NCBI GenBank assembly: GCA_963662175.1
Contig: OY759215.1
Location: forward strand, 11,273,079 to 11,337,078
DNA: 64,000 bases
Origin: Aradus depressus
Taxonomy: Eukaryota > Arthropoda > Insecta > Hemiptera > Aradidae
Direction: 5' to 3'
Shown: piece after piece, positions 9,780-20,254 of the stretch
Numbering within the stretch: the first letter of the stretch is position 1
How the letters are laid out: each line of letters starts with the position of its first letter
The notes under the pieces: generated by a model
Databases searched by the model: none
What the model was told of the DNA's origin: nothing
Seen by the model: the letters and a program-made list of their open reading frames with translations, nothing else
Made by a program: the position numbers and the translations under genes

Positions 9780-9803
9780 CTGATGATGAGGGAAACCTCG
9801 AAA
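9780..9803 (+). ncRNA. Hammerhead-ribozyme-like core, right arm
   Basis: CTGATGA at 9780-9786 is followed by a 4 bp hairpin (GAGG 9788-9791, CCTC 9796-9799) and GAAA at 9800-9803, the order of the hammerhead catalytic core. One unpaired T sits between CTGATGA and stem II, and I could not define stems I and III or the cleavage triplet with certainty. It may be a decayed or non-canonical ribozyme. Confidence 0.4.
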
Positions 9804-9883
9804 GCCTGCTAGCCAATACTTTAATAAAAATCTGTGAGAGGTCAGACTATCTGATATTTGACATCCTGCGGGATATTAGTTAA

Positions 9884-10311
9884 CTAGTTATTATTAAATA
9901 GTTATATTTATATTTATTTATTTAATATTATTAAATAGTTATATTTATTATTTTTTTATTTTATTTTTTTACTAGGCGCATCGATTGCAGAGGCCATTAG
10001 CGCCAGCACAACTATTATTATAATAGATGGGGTGACATGATGTGGGTAAGGCTATCCTCTCTGGATATTAGCTATTCCTCCGTGAATGGCATCATATAAA
10101 TTTTTGGTGATATAGTCCAGTGTTTAGCAAGAATTGCAATTTCGGTTCCCATAGTTATTATTACTATCATATTAAACAGTGACTTCTGAACATTACTAAA
10201 ATGTCAGGTGTTACCTCCGACAGGTCTATTTTCTTACGCAGCTAAAAGTACAGGGGATGCATTCGGTCAAAAATTCTGATCCACTGAACCCAGAAATTAC
10301 TAAAAATAAAG
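9884..10311. other. No gene; low-complexity AT DNA then unique-looking DNA
   Basis: 9885-9965 is made of TTATTTA-type repeats. The remainder shows no protein-like frame. Confidence 0.5.
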
Positions 10312-10540
10312 ACGTTGGTGAATCACCGGCAATATACCTCCCCAGAACAAATTAATTTATTACGTTTTTGTTCTCCCTTCACTCTCATACTAAATTTTGT
10401 ATCGTTACATTCATTACATAGGAAGTTATTAGGGTTTTTGAGTCGGCCCCCCTCTGATCACCTTGGACCGAGTCTGCGGAATAGTAATAGGTGGCGTTCT
10501 TATGGGGTTTCAGTACACATATAAAATTTCGTACTAATTC
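10312..10540 (+). repeat. Family A copy with outer edge
   Basis: Starts at the family's outer boundary (gttggtgaatcaccggcaat, then acctccccagaacaaatt). It continues to 'acacatataaaatttcgtac', then ends; the 3' third is missing. Confidence 0.75.
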
Positions 10541-10934
10541 ATTTTTTTACCTATGGGCGGGTTTAATGTAATTGATTTTTTTTGATCGGTTTTAGTGGGT
10601 TATACATGATTGGCTCTCGACCCTGTGGATATCTGATTGCACTCCATGCCAGGGCTGATATGGTTGATATGAGACTTGAATTAGTTCCTAGAAAAGCGTG
10701 GAGCAGTTGATCCAGTCACTCAAGGATACATTAAAACGAGAGTTGAATGTGAGATGTGAAGGGATGCAGCTAGACCTGGATCCCATTTAGCCAAGTCAGG
10801 TAACTGGCTCTACGTGACCTGCCAATCAAAACTACCCACTCAATCTGCTGTCGGAACCCAACCTTCATCGACTTTCTTTACTTGGCTCAGTTTTACTATA
10901 TCAGTTACCTGAGCGTTGCCCTGTTCGTAACTTT
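10541..10934. other. Possible 3' part of the adjoining LINE, not readable
   Basis: Moderate-GC sequence downstream of the RT fragment has many stops in all frames. It may be the decayed RT C terminus and 3' UTR. Confidence 0.3.
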
Positions 10935-11515
10935 AAGCATGCCATATTGGACAGCCGTATATTATCAATGGGAGAAGTAATGTTTAGTACAGGAGTAGGG
11001 TGCAAGAGTGTTTGAGGAGTGTGTTGCGGTTAATGAGTGGATAAAGATGTTTTAAACGGGTGTATGCTTGCGTGAGTTTTGTGTTGATGTCAAGTTTCCA
11101 AGTGAGCCGTGTGTCTAAGAATACACCGAGGTACCGGACAGCTTGACTTTAGGGTTCCAGGGAATGGGAAGTCCCTCAATCCGCAGCCAATTCTGGTCCT
11201 CTGTAAGAAATCGGCGAAAGGTACAAATCTTAGCTTCTGTTTTACTGGCGTTCAACTGAAGCTTCCATCGAGCGAACCAGCTGGAGACGTGGTTGAGAGA
11301 AGTTTGTAACATGTCAACTGCTGTCTTGAGATCTTCCTGTTGACACATAAGTAGTGTGTCGTCTGCGAATAGTGCTAGAGTGGTGTTACATGGCTCGGGG
11401 ATGTCACAGCAGTATAAGCTGAAGAGGAGGGGACTGAGGATATCTCCCTGTGGCACTCCCGCCAGAATACTACGGAGCTGAGGATGTTGTTGACCCGCAC
11501 TTGAAACGTCCTAGC
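10935..11515 (-). pseudogene. Jockey-like LINE reverse transcriptase, fragment with frameshifts
   Basis: On the minus strand the pieces read FQVRVNN, then (after a frameshift near 11460) VPQGDILSPLLFSLY, the catalytic box FADDTLLM, WKLQLNASKTEAK, and after a second shift near 11145 RYLGVFLDTRLTW and LLLPLIIYGCPIWHA. Order and spacing are those of the palm-to-thumb part of a jockey-clade RT. Internal stops and two frameshifts make it a dead copy. No endonuclease or ORF1 is seen. Confidence 0.9.
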
Positions 11516-11899
11516 ATTTAAATTATATATGCCCAAAGAAGAGTGATCACAGAAGAAAGACTTGTGTAATTTTACGAATTAGTAGTCGAATTTTTGTTTA
11601 TAATTGATTTTTCATTTTTCAAAAAAAAATTTTTTTCTTTATAATGCAGGTTAATAAACACTTAAAATGTTGTTCTCGATTATATTATATTCATTTTGCC
11701 TGTGAACCAATTAAAAATATTTTTGGGTTGATAATTGAAAATTTTGCAAATTCAGAAGATTTTCTGGCATCCCCGAATTATATTCTAGAAGAATCCAAAT
11801 GAAGTAATAAAAACATTTTTTATAGACGTGCACTTTCTTAAAAATTGCAGATTGTAAAGTTTATATTTTTTTATTAAGACCTTTTTTGGAAACTACTAT

Positions 11900-12130
11900 A
11901 GAAATCAAATTTTAATAAAAGACCAGCCAATTTCTACAGGAAGTGTCGATCTCGAGTTCTCAATGGATTTTCACTATTCAAGTTCTCCTGAAGTAGTTTC
12001 GAGATTTTTCTGTCTGTGATTGGAATTTTGTGAGCACTCCAACTGAGAACTCATTGTAGCTATGACGTTGAAATTTAAAATAAGGATATCACATGTGCTA
12101 ACTAGGATCTGAAAATTTTGGAATCGCAAG
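11900..12130 (+). repeat. Family B fragment
   Basis: Carries the landmark 'atcacatgtgctaactagg' preceded by 'ttgtagctatgacgttgaaattt', shared with 19556-20240 and 57160-57803. A SINE fragment follows directly. Confidence 0.65.
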
Positions 12131-12135
12131 AAAAT

Positions 12136-12236
12136 TAAAAATTAGGACTCCCATAGTAAAGTCGGGCTTATAACAACCAGAGGGACGAAAGGGTGCTCTG
12201 GAAGTAGGCGATATGTCCTGGTAGTTAAAGCCCGTA
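12136..12236 (+). repeat. SINE fragment (3' part)
   Basis: Starts at 'taggactcccatagtaaag' and includes 'agagggacgaaagggtgctc', 'taggcgatatgtcctgg' and 'gttaaagcccg'. The head is absent. Confidence 0.75.
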
Positions 12237-13059
12237 TATTATCTAACTATTCTATGAAAACAATTTAAGTATAGATTAAATAATTAAAATTAATCTTATT
12301 ATATAATTTTGAGAAAAAGACCTCAGCAATAGTCCCCTCCGATTATGTGAAGATAAAGAGTGGAAAGCAATTTAATGGTCCAGCATTCAAGTGCCTTTCA
12401 CAGAAATTGTAAATTATAAAAATAAATACAATTTATTTGAAGATTCAAGTATTTTTTTAAAGAATTATAAAAATGTCTTTGAACTCTTGAAAACATATTA
12501 AAATCTACATTTTCAATTCATTTTCTTTATGAAAAATTAAAGAAAACACTTTTCTTTTACGAACTTTGCCCTGATGTATAATGTTTTAGAAGATCCTGTA
12601 AATCTTTTTTTTTTTTTAACTCTTCCTTTTAAATTAACATATTTCTTAGGTTTTTTTTTTCTCTCTTCAAATTAACATAGTCATCCTCTTTTTGTACCCT
12701 TTTAAGATCATTTAAATTTCGAATTCGAATAAAAGTTATAAAAAAAAAATCTGGATTGCTCTCAAAATTTTCAGATGTTTTTTTAATTGAGTGTAGAAGC
12801 TGATATACAATTTAAATCAGATTCGTTTACATAGTTCATGGACGTTTTGCCAATTAAACTGTTATTAGCGTTGTTTCTTTCTTTTTTTTTTGTGAACCGA
12901 AGATGTGGTTGATTAGACAACGTAGATATATTCTATCACTTCTCCACCTATACCAAGGGGAAGAAATCTGACAAAAATTCGTTGCGCAGTTTCCAACGCA
13001 ATTTTATGTTTTCCTGGATTCCAAATATGGTAAAAAAATTCTGTATATTTGTTATGAAA
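12237..13059. other. No gene seen; AT-rich with T runs
   Basis: Poly-T tracts occur at about 12608, 12650 and 12882. There is no protein-like frame. Confidence 0.5.
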
Positions 13060-13860
13060 TGAAATGAAAAATAATCTTTATTCAGGGACATACGTCCTCT
13101 AAAATAATAACATAAGAAACATACAAGAGTATACAAGTATCAACGAGTTGAGAAGATTAAAAATACAAGAAAAGAGGTCTCTAGAAATAAATATTAAATG
13201 TTAAAAACAGGCAATGAGTAAAACAATGTAATAAACTATTGAAAAAATAATGAAGAGAAAAAAAAATATAGTAATACAAGTATGAATAATAATGTGAAAC
13301 ATGATAAATTGTAAAAAACTGATGAAACAGAAGAGTAACAATCTGTCCAGTGGAGTGAGAGAGAGACTTATAGGAAGACGAGAACTATCCCATAGGAGCC
13401 AGCCTTAGGAATCAGAGGTTTGCTGAGTTAGGAGATAATGGAAAAGTAGGAACATGGCGAATCTGGAGAGGAAGAGAGTTCCAGAGGGAGTTAACCTGGA
13501 TAAGGAAGGAATTGTGGTAGGTTGTTGTCCTGTGGGAAGGGATATGAAGATCAGAGGGACGGGATCTAGTGACTTTCTGGTGGATATGGGATTTAAATTG
13601 GAGCATTTGGAAGATGTAGGAGGGCTTTTGGGAAGATATGGTTTGATAGAGGAAGGAACCTAGGAAATATTGTCGACGAGAGGATGGAAGGAGCCATTTT
13701 AAGTCGGTATAAGAACTAGTAATAGAAGAGTGTCTGGGGAGCCCGGAAATGAGTCAGAAAGGAATTGATGACTCGCTTTAGTTTCATGTCGATCTCACCA
13801 GAGAGTGCACATGCGAGGCAAGCATAATCAAAATAAGGGAAAAAAGAGAGGATATCAACA
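13060..13860 (-). pseudogene. LINE 3' end (RT C terminus and 3' UTR)
   Basis: Minus-strand frames give YACLACALSGEIDMKLKRV, then IPSHRTTTYHNSFLIQVNSL with LWNSLPLQIRH. The 'HRT..Y.NSF......LWNSLP' motif is typical of the C terminus of CR1/jockey-group LINE proteins. The 3' end reads RTYVPE-stop, and 'gaataaag' lies just downstream on the minus strand. Frameshifts break it into pieces (13412-13606 is one). Confidence 0.8.
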
Positions 13861-13907
13861 GCTGACGGGTTTTATTGGGGAGGAGGTGACTAAGGTGTAC
13901 TTTCACC

Positions 13908-14235
13908 ATTCTATTTGTGTGTCTGTGAATGTAATAACTTCCGATAGAAAAAATGTATCGACAAGAAGATTTAATTTGTGAATCCAGAATCCTATAAGAC
14001 GACACTTATTGATTTTCAGCTAAATCGGCCAAAGGGAGAGAGGAAGGCTTAACTCAAAAACTCTAATAACTGATATTGTAATTAATGTATCAACATGAAA
14101 TTTCATATTGGAATTTAAAACCCCGTAAGGGCGACATATCAATTTTCAATGGAATCGGGAGAAAAGGCAGTTGGGAAGGGAGGTCTGAGGATGGCTCAAC
14201 TCAAAAACCCCAATAACTGTTTTTTTCTGAACCAG
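13908..14235 (-). repeat. Family A copy, partial
   Basis: Landmarks: 'gtgtgtctgtgaatgtaata', 'aaaatgtatcgacaag' and repeated 'atcggccaaagggag' blocks. Both outer ends are missing. Confidence 0.7.
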
Positions 14236-14694
14236 GAGATTGGAAAACACAAAAGTCAACAGACTACTCGATTGGAACCTTGAAATTGTTACTGAAAACA
14301 GACAAGCCGATATATTGACCTGATAGAACAATAGATAATTAAATAATCTTTACAAAAATTATTTAAAAAAATAAGAATTTAAGTCTTCAAGGGCCCTGTT
14401 AATGTTGTAATATTCTACTTCTATTATTGATATAAGCCGAGACGAGAGAAAAGCTCACTGAAGTCAAGTTAAGCCCAGTTCCAGCCATTCCTCTTGTCTT
14501 AAGCGGTGTACTTCTAACACTGAACATTTTTCTCCCAAGTACAATACATTTTTTTTTTTTTTTTAATTCACCTAATATATAACGATAGAATGCTATTTAA
14601 TTTTAAACCTCTCATGTTATGAACTAATGCCATGAGAGTGCACCACTTGGTGTTCTTTCTTTCTCAGGCCTTGCATATAATTTTTTATATATAT
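14236..14694. other. No gene seen; 5' flank of LTR element insertion
   Basis: AT-rich. 14691-14694 (atat) is a candidate target duplication for the LTR element, matched after 19313. Confidence 0.4.
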
Positions 14695-15556
14695 TGAAAT
14701 GATTCTTACTTACTTTGATTTATATTATTCCTTCTTTAATTCATAAATCTATAAAAAAAAACAGGGGTGGCATTCTTTTCTTATTTAGAGTGTTTATGTG
14801 AAAATAAAAGAAAAATGATAACTACAATTTTTAAATCATAATGTTTTATAAGTGTATATTTTTAATTTCTTTTTTGTAAATGGTTAAAAAAAAAAGGTTA
14901 CGGGGTTAGTGAACTATTATAAATTTTTGACAATACATGAAATAAACCTCTTATGAGTTAATTTAGACAGAAAAAAAATGTACTCTTGGCAAATGACACA
15001 AACTAGATGATTATAAACATGGATTAGAAATTTCTGGCAACTCACGGTACACTATATCCTCTTTTGAATCTTTCCTTCTTCGTCACCCTCCTCTCAGCCT
15101 TATCCTCCTTCCATATATAAAAACTTAACTTCTCGGGATTTTTCTTTCTTTCACTTCCACGACACTCCTTTATATAAATTTGCTACCTTCCATCTTCTAT
15201 GCTCCTTCTACACTCTTCAAAACACCCGACACCTCCTCCAAGTTCCTCCAAAAACAGACTACACCTCCTCCAAGATGCTCCAAAACTCTACTACACCTCC
15301 TCCAAGATGCTCCAAAACTCTACTACCACGAGTCGGCTCCTTCTGCCCTTCTCGCCATCTTTTCCCCCACCCAATGTCATCAGGTTAGTCTTTTCTTTTA
15401 CAATTAATCATATTCTTTTTTCTTACTTTTAATATCTTTTGCCAAGATGTACCTACATTTTTTATTTATTTGTACTTACTATTTTTTTTTCTACTATTTT
15501 TATAAAGAATAACAATTTCTTTTATTCTTTGTGACCCCCCCATTCTACACGTCACA
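14695..15556 (-). repeat. 3' LTR (862 bp)
   Basis: Identical in length to the other LTR. Inside lies a short internal tandem repeat (about 15260-15325, unit 'cctcctccaagatgctcc'), which gives proline/serine-rich nonsense frames on the plus strand. Confidence 0.95.
15169..15176 (-). promoter_or_regulatory. Candidate TATA box in LTR
   Basis: The minus strand reads TATATAAAGGAGTG, a good TATA match in the LTR and in the sense orientation of the element. The same box in the 5' LTR, at 18926-18933, would be the active promoter. Confidence 0.5.
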
Positions 15557-15580
15557 TATCCCCTTCCTATATACAAAGAA
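15557..15580 (-). other. Polypurine tract
   Basis: The minus strand reads AGGAAGGGGATA directly before the 3' LTR start (TGTGACG), as expected for the plus-strand primer. Confidence 0.7.
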
Positions 15581-15772
15581 ATCTGTTATTCTTTACAGCC
15601 CTATGCATACAAATACTTTGAACCTTTTGACACATATTTTATGTAAACATTTTTTTTTTTTTTTTTTTTTTTTTTAATACACTATTTTCTTTCTAACATT
15701 TTTAAATACTTATGCAATCAATCCTCTAACCAATATTATAATTATAACATGTACAATTTCATAGAAACCATT

Positions 15773-15804
<32 letters not shown>

Positions 15805-16905
15805 GGTAACTAACAAACAATTTTTTTTTTTTTTTTTTTTTTAAAGCAATAATACATTAACTAGCAAACAATATATTTTTTTTTTTTTTTTTTCTTTTTC
15901 TTTCAAAATATAATATAATTTCAATAAATAATTTTGTTTTTTTTTATCATAAAAAAACATTAAAATATCAAAATTTTGTTCAGAGTGGAGAAGGCACTAA
16001 ACATTTTTTTTTTTTTTTGAACAATATCACATATAACCATAAAATTTAAGAACATGTATAACCAAAAAAAAACAAATTCAATTTCATAAACTAAGAAAGA
16101 AAAACATATGATTAAGCGAGGCTTATATGACCCAGACAAGCCGATCCACACACACATGGAGCAAGGTCTCTCATGATTTGAACATATAAGAGGTCATACT
16201 TGATCAAAACAAAATTGACATAGCAAAGACCGACAAGTCACATAATGATACTTATTATGTTATTATTATTATTTTTACAACATGACACAAGACTTCAATA
16301 AATTCTCTCTACATCACAAATTCACAAAATATCAAGAATCGAATTATATTACCATTTTTTTTTTAGCTAGATATCGGTCATTAGGTCAGACCTACATGCA
16401 TTGTTTATATGGGTCAAACTATCATAATCCTATTTGAAGTGTGTACTACCTCTCTGCCCCACAGAATCCCGTTAGTTGCAGTCCGTCTCTCCACCAGAAT
16501 CTATCTTCCATCAACATGTTGGTTTAGTGATATCAGTTTTATAAGTGACCGTACTACCAATTCAGATTTTATTATATTTTGATTTTCATATTTCACTAGT
16601 TTCGACTTCTCAATTTAAGATTTTTTTTTAAATCTTTATTTCCAAGGTGAAAAACACACAACAAAGCTATTATTTGATACTTCGTAATGAAAACAATTTA
16701 TTCATTAGCTGATTACTTTTAATTTATAATTTAGTTTTATTTTTAATTATTATGATTTAAGAAAAATATATTTATAAAAACACAAACCATAGCCATAAGT
16801 TCATTTAAAAATCCAATTACGAGTTCCTTGTTATCAAAAATAATCCATCGGTTTATCTGAAGGAAACTTTTTTTTTTTTAAATTTCTTGTGATTTTTAAT
16901 TTTCT
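15581..16905. other. Internal non-coding part of the LTR element
   Basis: Dominated by T runs of about 17-25 bases (near 15650, 15770, 15822 and 15877) and AT-rich DNA. No pol motif is visible on the minus strand; a 65-residue frame at 15960-16157 is hydrophobic but unrecognised. Confidence 0.6.
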
Positions 16906-18069
16906 TTAATTTTGGTATTTTAGTTTTGGTATTTTAAAGTAAGCACTTTGTTTCTGTTTATTTTCATATTTGTACAACTTTATCTTCCGATATCTAATTC
17001 TCCTAGAATTTGGCTGCAACATTACTTTAGCTTTTCTTTTATTAGTTTTCTTTAATTTTTTCTTATCACAACTTTCTTGGCAAATAGGGCCCAAATTTCC
17101 TTTACAAATTTTCTTATAATTTATTTCTGTTAATTTTACTTTCAAGATAACGATATTTTTGTTTTTTATTTTATCTTTGGATATTTTTGAAAATGTATAA
17201 CTTTTTCTAATAAAACCTAGCCGACATAATGCATTAAACGGAATATAATCTTTATTTATTTCTTTGTTCAATTTTATTTTTCTATTTTCCTTTCTATTTG
17301 ATTTGCTTTTACTTATTTCTAATTCATTTTTCTGAGCATTACCTATTTCATTTAATTTCTTTTTCTCATCTGTTATTAATTTATTTTCACATTTATTTTC
17401 AACTTCAATAAGATCTGTTTTTGTCTCCACTATTATTTCGGTATTTTTTTTTTCATCGGTTATATTCTGGAGCGTTTCCATTCTCACTTGTTCCACGGAT
17501 GCATTAACGTTAGCATTTGTCTCTAGTATCCCCTGGGGAACGGTTTTAACTATTATATCTAGTCCTTCAATCTTGGTTTTATTTACATTTATACTTTGTT
17601 CTAAATTTTTTTTTTCTGTTATTAAATTATTTTGTTGTTCCCCCCTTAGTTGCTCTATATTTTTACTTATTTGTATTTCAAAAAACCCAAACCTTTGCTC
17701 AACCGACTCGATTATTTCTTTTTTATTAGTTTCTATCTTACAACTTAACTGTTCCATACGATCCATCATTTGCTCAAATTGGCTCGGATTAAACGGATTA
17801 TCGTCTTTCTTTTTATTTGCTTCCTCATCCCCCGAATTCGACCTTCCTATAAGCGGACTCATGACTATCATAGAATTTTCTCCCGTTCCTTCTACAAATC
17901 CAGATTCCCGAACATCGCTATCTACGTTCCGGAGTCCTAATCCGCCGAGGCCACTCCCGATTCCGTCCATTCCTGCAGCTAATTCTCCCGCCTCCCCATC
18001 GTAAACAAACTCCGGACCTTGCTCTCCCGCCATGCTATGGGTCGACTCACCTGTGTCCTCGTCCGCCAT
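16906..18069 (-). CDS. Gag-like protein of the LTR element (387 aa)
   Basis: Open from MADEDTGESTHSMAGEQ to a stop at 16906. Residues 1-90 are Gly/Ser/acidic-rich. About 95-255 is predicted coiled coil (QFEQMMDRMEQLSCKIETNK and repeated VE/KT/NI heptads). The last 130 residues are strongly basic (KSKSNRKENRKIKLN, KKKLKKTNKRKAK). There is no CCHC zinc knuckle. Location directly after the primer-binding sites and the N-terminal coiled coil resemble the Gag start of arthropod Ty3/gypsy elements; the family assignment is inference. The basic tail could replace the zinc knuckle in RNA binding. Because pol is absent, this may be a Gag-only element whose product packages its own RNA with a helper's enzymes. 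Confidence 0.7.
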   Translation of the reverse strand: MADEDTGESTHSMAGEQGPEFVYDGEAGELAAGMDGIGSGLGGLGLRNVDSDVRESGFVEGTGENSMIVMSPLIGRSNSGDEEANKKKDDNPFNPSQFEQMMDRMEQLSCKIETNKKEIIESVEQRFGFFEIQISKNIEQLRGEQQNNLITEKKNLEQSINVNKTKIEGLDIIVKTVPQGILETNANVNASVEQVRMETLQNITDEKKNTEIIVETKTDLIEVENKCENKLITDEKKKLNEIGNAQKNELEISKSKSNRKENRKIKLNKEINKDYIPFNALCRLGFIRKSYTFSKISKDKIKNKNIVILKVKLTEINYKKICKGNLGPICQESCDKKKLKKTNKRKAKVMLQPNSRRIRYRKIKLYKYENKQKQSAYFKIPKLKYQN

Positions 18070-18246
18070 CTTGCTTCACAATGCTACTTATTCAACAAAA
18101 AAAATTACAAGATATTACAGATCAAAAAATATTCTTAATTCTAATCAAATTAAACTGTACTGAACTACATTAAACATAGAAATCTATATATTTTCACTTT
18201 AATTGTTAGATTTCCCTTTATTCGCACACTCTAATTGGCCACTTAG

Positions 18247-18450
18247 TTGGGCGCCAATGAAATGATTAATGATTCTATGAATTTAATTTTATTTTTTAAA
18301 TTGCCCCACGTTGGGCGCCAATGAAATGATTAATGATTCTATGAATTTAATTTTATTTTTTTAAATCGCCCCACGTTGGGCGCCAATGAAATGATTCTTA
18401 CTTCTATGAATTTAATTTTATTTTTTTAAATTGCCCCACGTTGGGCGCCA
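18247..18450 (-). repeat. Tandem array of tRNA-Lys primer-binding sites (about 4 copies, 65 bp period)
   Basis: GCCCCACGTTGGGCGCCA, the 3' end of an insect-type tRNA-Lys including CCA, appears on the plus strand at 18303-18320, 18368-18385 (first base C..., core identical) and 18433-18450, with a degenerate copy ending at 18256. Spacing is 64-65 bp. The site at 18433-18450 abuts the LTR with one spacer base and is the canonical PBS on the minus strand. Each repeat also carries 8-14 bases that imitate the LTR end (aatgaaatgatt...) and an AT-rich leader of about 45 bp. Confidence 0.9.
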
Positions 18451-18451
18451 A

Positions 18452-19313
18452 TGAAATGATTCTTACTTACTTTGATTTATATTATTCCTTCTTTAATTCA
18501 TAAATCTATAAAAAAAAACAGGGGTGGCATTCTTTTCTTATTTAGAGTGTTTATGTGAAAATAAAGGAAAAATGATAACTACAATTTTTAAATCATAATG
18601 TTTTATAAGTGTATATTTTTAATTTCTTTTTTGTAAATGGTTAAAAAAAAAAGGTTACGGGGTTAGTGAACTATTATAAATTTTTGACAATACATGAAAT
18701 AAACCTCTTATGAGTTAATTTAGACAGAAAAAAAATGTACTCTTGGCAAATGACACAAACTAGATGATTATAAACATGGATTAGAAATTTCTGGCAACTC
18801 ACGGCACACTATATCCTCTTTTGAATCTTTCCTTCTTCGTCACCCTCCTCTCAGCCTTATCCTCCTTCCATATATAAAAACTTAACTTCTCGGGATTTTT
18901 CTTTCTTTCACTTCCACGACACTCCTTTATATAAATTTGCTACCTTCCATCTTCTATGCTCCTTCTACACTCTTCAAAACACCCGACACCTCCTCCAAGT
19001 TCCTCCAAAAACAGACTACACCTCCTCCAAGATGCTCCAAAACTCTACTACACCTCCTCCAAGATGCTCCAAAACTCTACTACCACGAGTCGGCTCCTTC
19101 TGCCCTTCTCGCCATCTTTTCCCCCACCCAATGTCATCAGGTTAGTCTTTTCTTTTACAATTAATCATATTCTTTTTTCTTACTTTTAATATCTTTTGCC
19201 AAGATGTACCTACATTTTTTATTTATTTGTACTTACTATTTTTTTTTCTACTATTTTTATAAAGAATAACAATTTCTTTTATTCTTTGTGACCCCCCCAT
19301 TCTACACGTCACA
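18452..19313 (-). repeat. 5' LTR (862 bp)
   Basis: Matches 14695-15556 at a constant offset of 3,757 with no indels. Visible differences are an A/G in the 'aaaataaa(a/g)gaaaa' stretch and a T/C in 'cacgg(t/c)acac'. Confidence 0.95.
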
Positions 19314-19360
19314 ATATATACATATAATAATTCTATATATATTTTAAATATAATAAACTT

Positions 19361-19540
19361 AAGCACGCCGTCCTTCGGATGGGACGTTAAGCGATGGTCC
19401 CTAGGTTAATAAAAATTGAGGACTCCCACAGTAGAGTCGGGCTCGTGGCCACCAGAGTGACGAAAGAGCGCTCTAGTAGTAGGCGATATGACCTTGTAGT
19501 TAAAGCCCGGGCATGAGTCATAAAATCTAACATAACCTAA
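19361..19540 (+). repeat. SINE, 5'-truncated
   Basis: Starts at 'aagcacgccgtccttcggat' and ends 'gggcatgagtcataaaatct' plus a 'aacataacctaa' tail. It is close to the full-length copies, so fairly young, with a small internal deletion after 'gcgatggtccc'. Confidence 0.85.
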
Positions 19541-19555
19541 TAATTCTTTATATAT

Positions 19556-20240
19556 TTTTTTTTACTTTCAAATCATACGAAGTGAAGAAAAGCTATGTAA
19601 TTTATCAAAAATTTGTTATTATATTTTCATTAGAATCCGAACCCCTGGTTCCAAAAATGACGATTTTCGCAATGATGTATGTGCGTTTGTGTGTCTGATT
19701 GGAATTTGTGAGTGCTCTAATTCCAAAACGATTGTGGCTATGAACTTGCAATTTGTCTTGATGGAGTCGCATGCGCTAACTAACATCTGATTAGATTTCT
19801 GCCGAAATCGAATGAAAATAAAATATACTTTATTTTGAGGCTTACGTATATTTTACAAGATACCGCTCATATTTACGGCTTAATCAAAAATATCTTCAAA
19901 TAAAAGTTGTAGAGAAAACTAAAGGGCATATTTTATTTGAGATAAGAGTTTTTCCCGGTTATCTGGTTTGTGAGATACGTGCCGAAAATCGTCCTAAAAT
20001 GTCGTTTTAGACTCATTTTGTTGATTGTTTGATAGATTTTTGCGAAAAGGGTTAGACCTACGGAAAAAGTGACTTAAACCAAAAATGTTTCTCATTAAAT
20101 TTCAAATACAACCAGAGCGGTAGCGCACTAAAGAAATCGGAAATATTTTAAAGTAATGTCTAAATTGTACCGCGTAGAAAGGAATTATATATATATATTT
20201 TTTTTTATTATTGGTAGTTTTTCTTTAAAAATGATAGATA
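19556..20240 (+). repeat. Family B copy (about 680 bp)
   Basis: An unclassified interspersed repeat. Landmarks in order: 'gtgtgtctgattggaattt', 'aaaacgattgtggctatgaa', 'atgcgctaactaacatctga', 'acaagataccgctcatattt', 'gttgtagagaaaactaaa', 'cgagatacgtgccgaaaat'-like text and a terminal 'ttattattggtag'. Matching copies lie at 44405-44690 and 57160-57803. No ORF. Confidence 0.8.
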
Positions 20241-20254
20241 GAAAATAAATGTAT

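Larger units (their letters stand above)
9352..9883. mobile_element. Long inverted-repeat retroelement remnant (possible Penelope-like termini)
   Basis: Two arms of about 220 bp (9403-9623 and 9652-9869) are near-perfect reverse complements around a loop of about 28 bp. A 14 bp direct repeat, gggatattagttaa, lies just outside at 9352-9365 and 9870-9883 and looks like a target-site duplication of the variable-length kind made by target-primed retroelements. Each arm holds a hammerhead-like core (see 9780-9803). Penelope-like elements are known to have inverted terminal copies and hammerhead motifs, so this could be a coding-less derivative. No ORF lies inside. Confidence 0.6.
14695..19313 (-). 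mobile_element. Non-autonomous LTR retrotransposon (4.6 kb, minus strand)
   Basis: Two direct 862 bp LTRs (14695-15556 and 18452-19313) flank 2,895 bp. Both LTRs start TG and end CA and differ by only two substitutions that I can see, so the insertion is young. Orientation is minus: primer-binding sites complementary to tRNA-Lys adjoin the LTR at 18452, a purine tract adjoins the LTR at 15556, and the only long ORF (16906-18069) reads minus. No protease, RT, RNase H or integrase frame is present, so mobility would need proteins from another element. The candidate target duplication is atat (14691-14694 and 19314-19317). Confidence 0.93.

Noticed and set aside
15180..15432. Plus-strand frames of 75-77 residues, repeated at 18937-19189
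   Set aside because: They lie in the LTRs on the antisense strand and come from a short CCTCCTCC-type tandem repeat; proline/serine-rich, not protein-like.
17573..18004. Plus-strand 143-residue frame
   Set aside because: Antisense shadow of the Gag-like ORF; the minus frame is longer, starts next to the primer-binding sites and agrees with LTR orientation.
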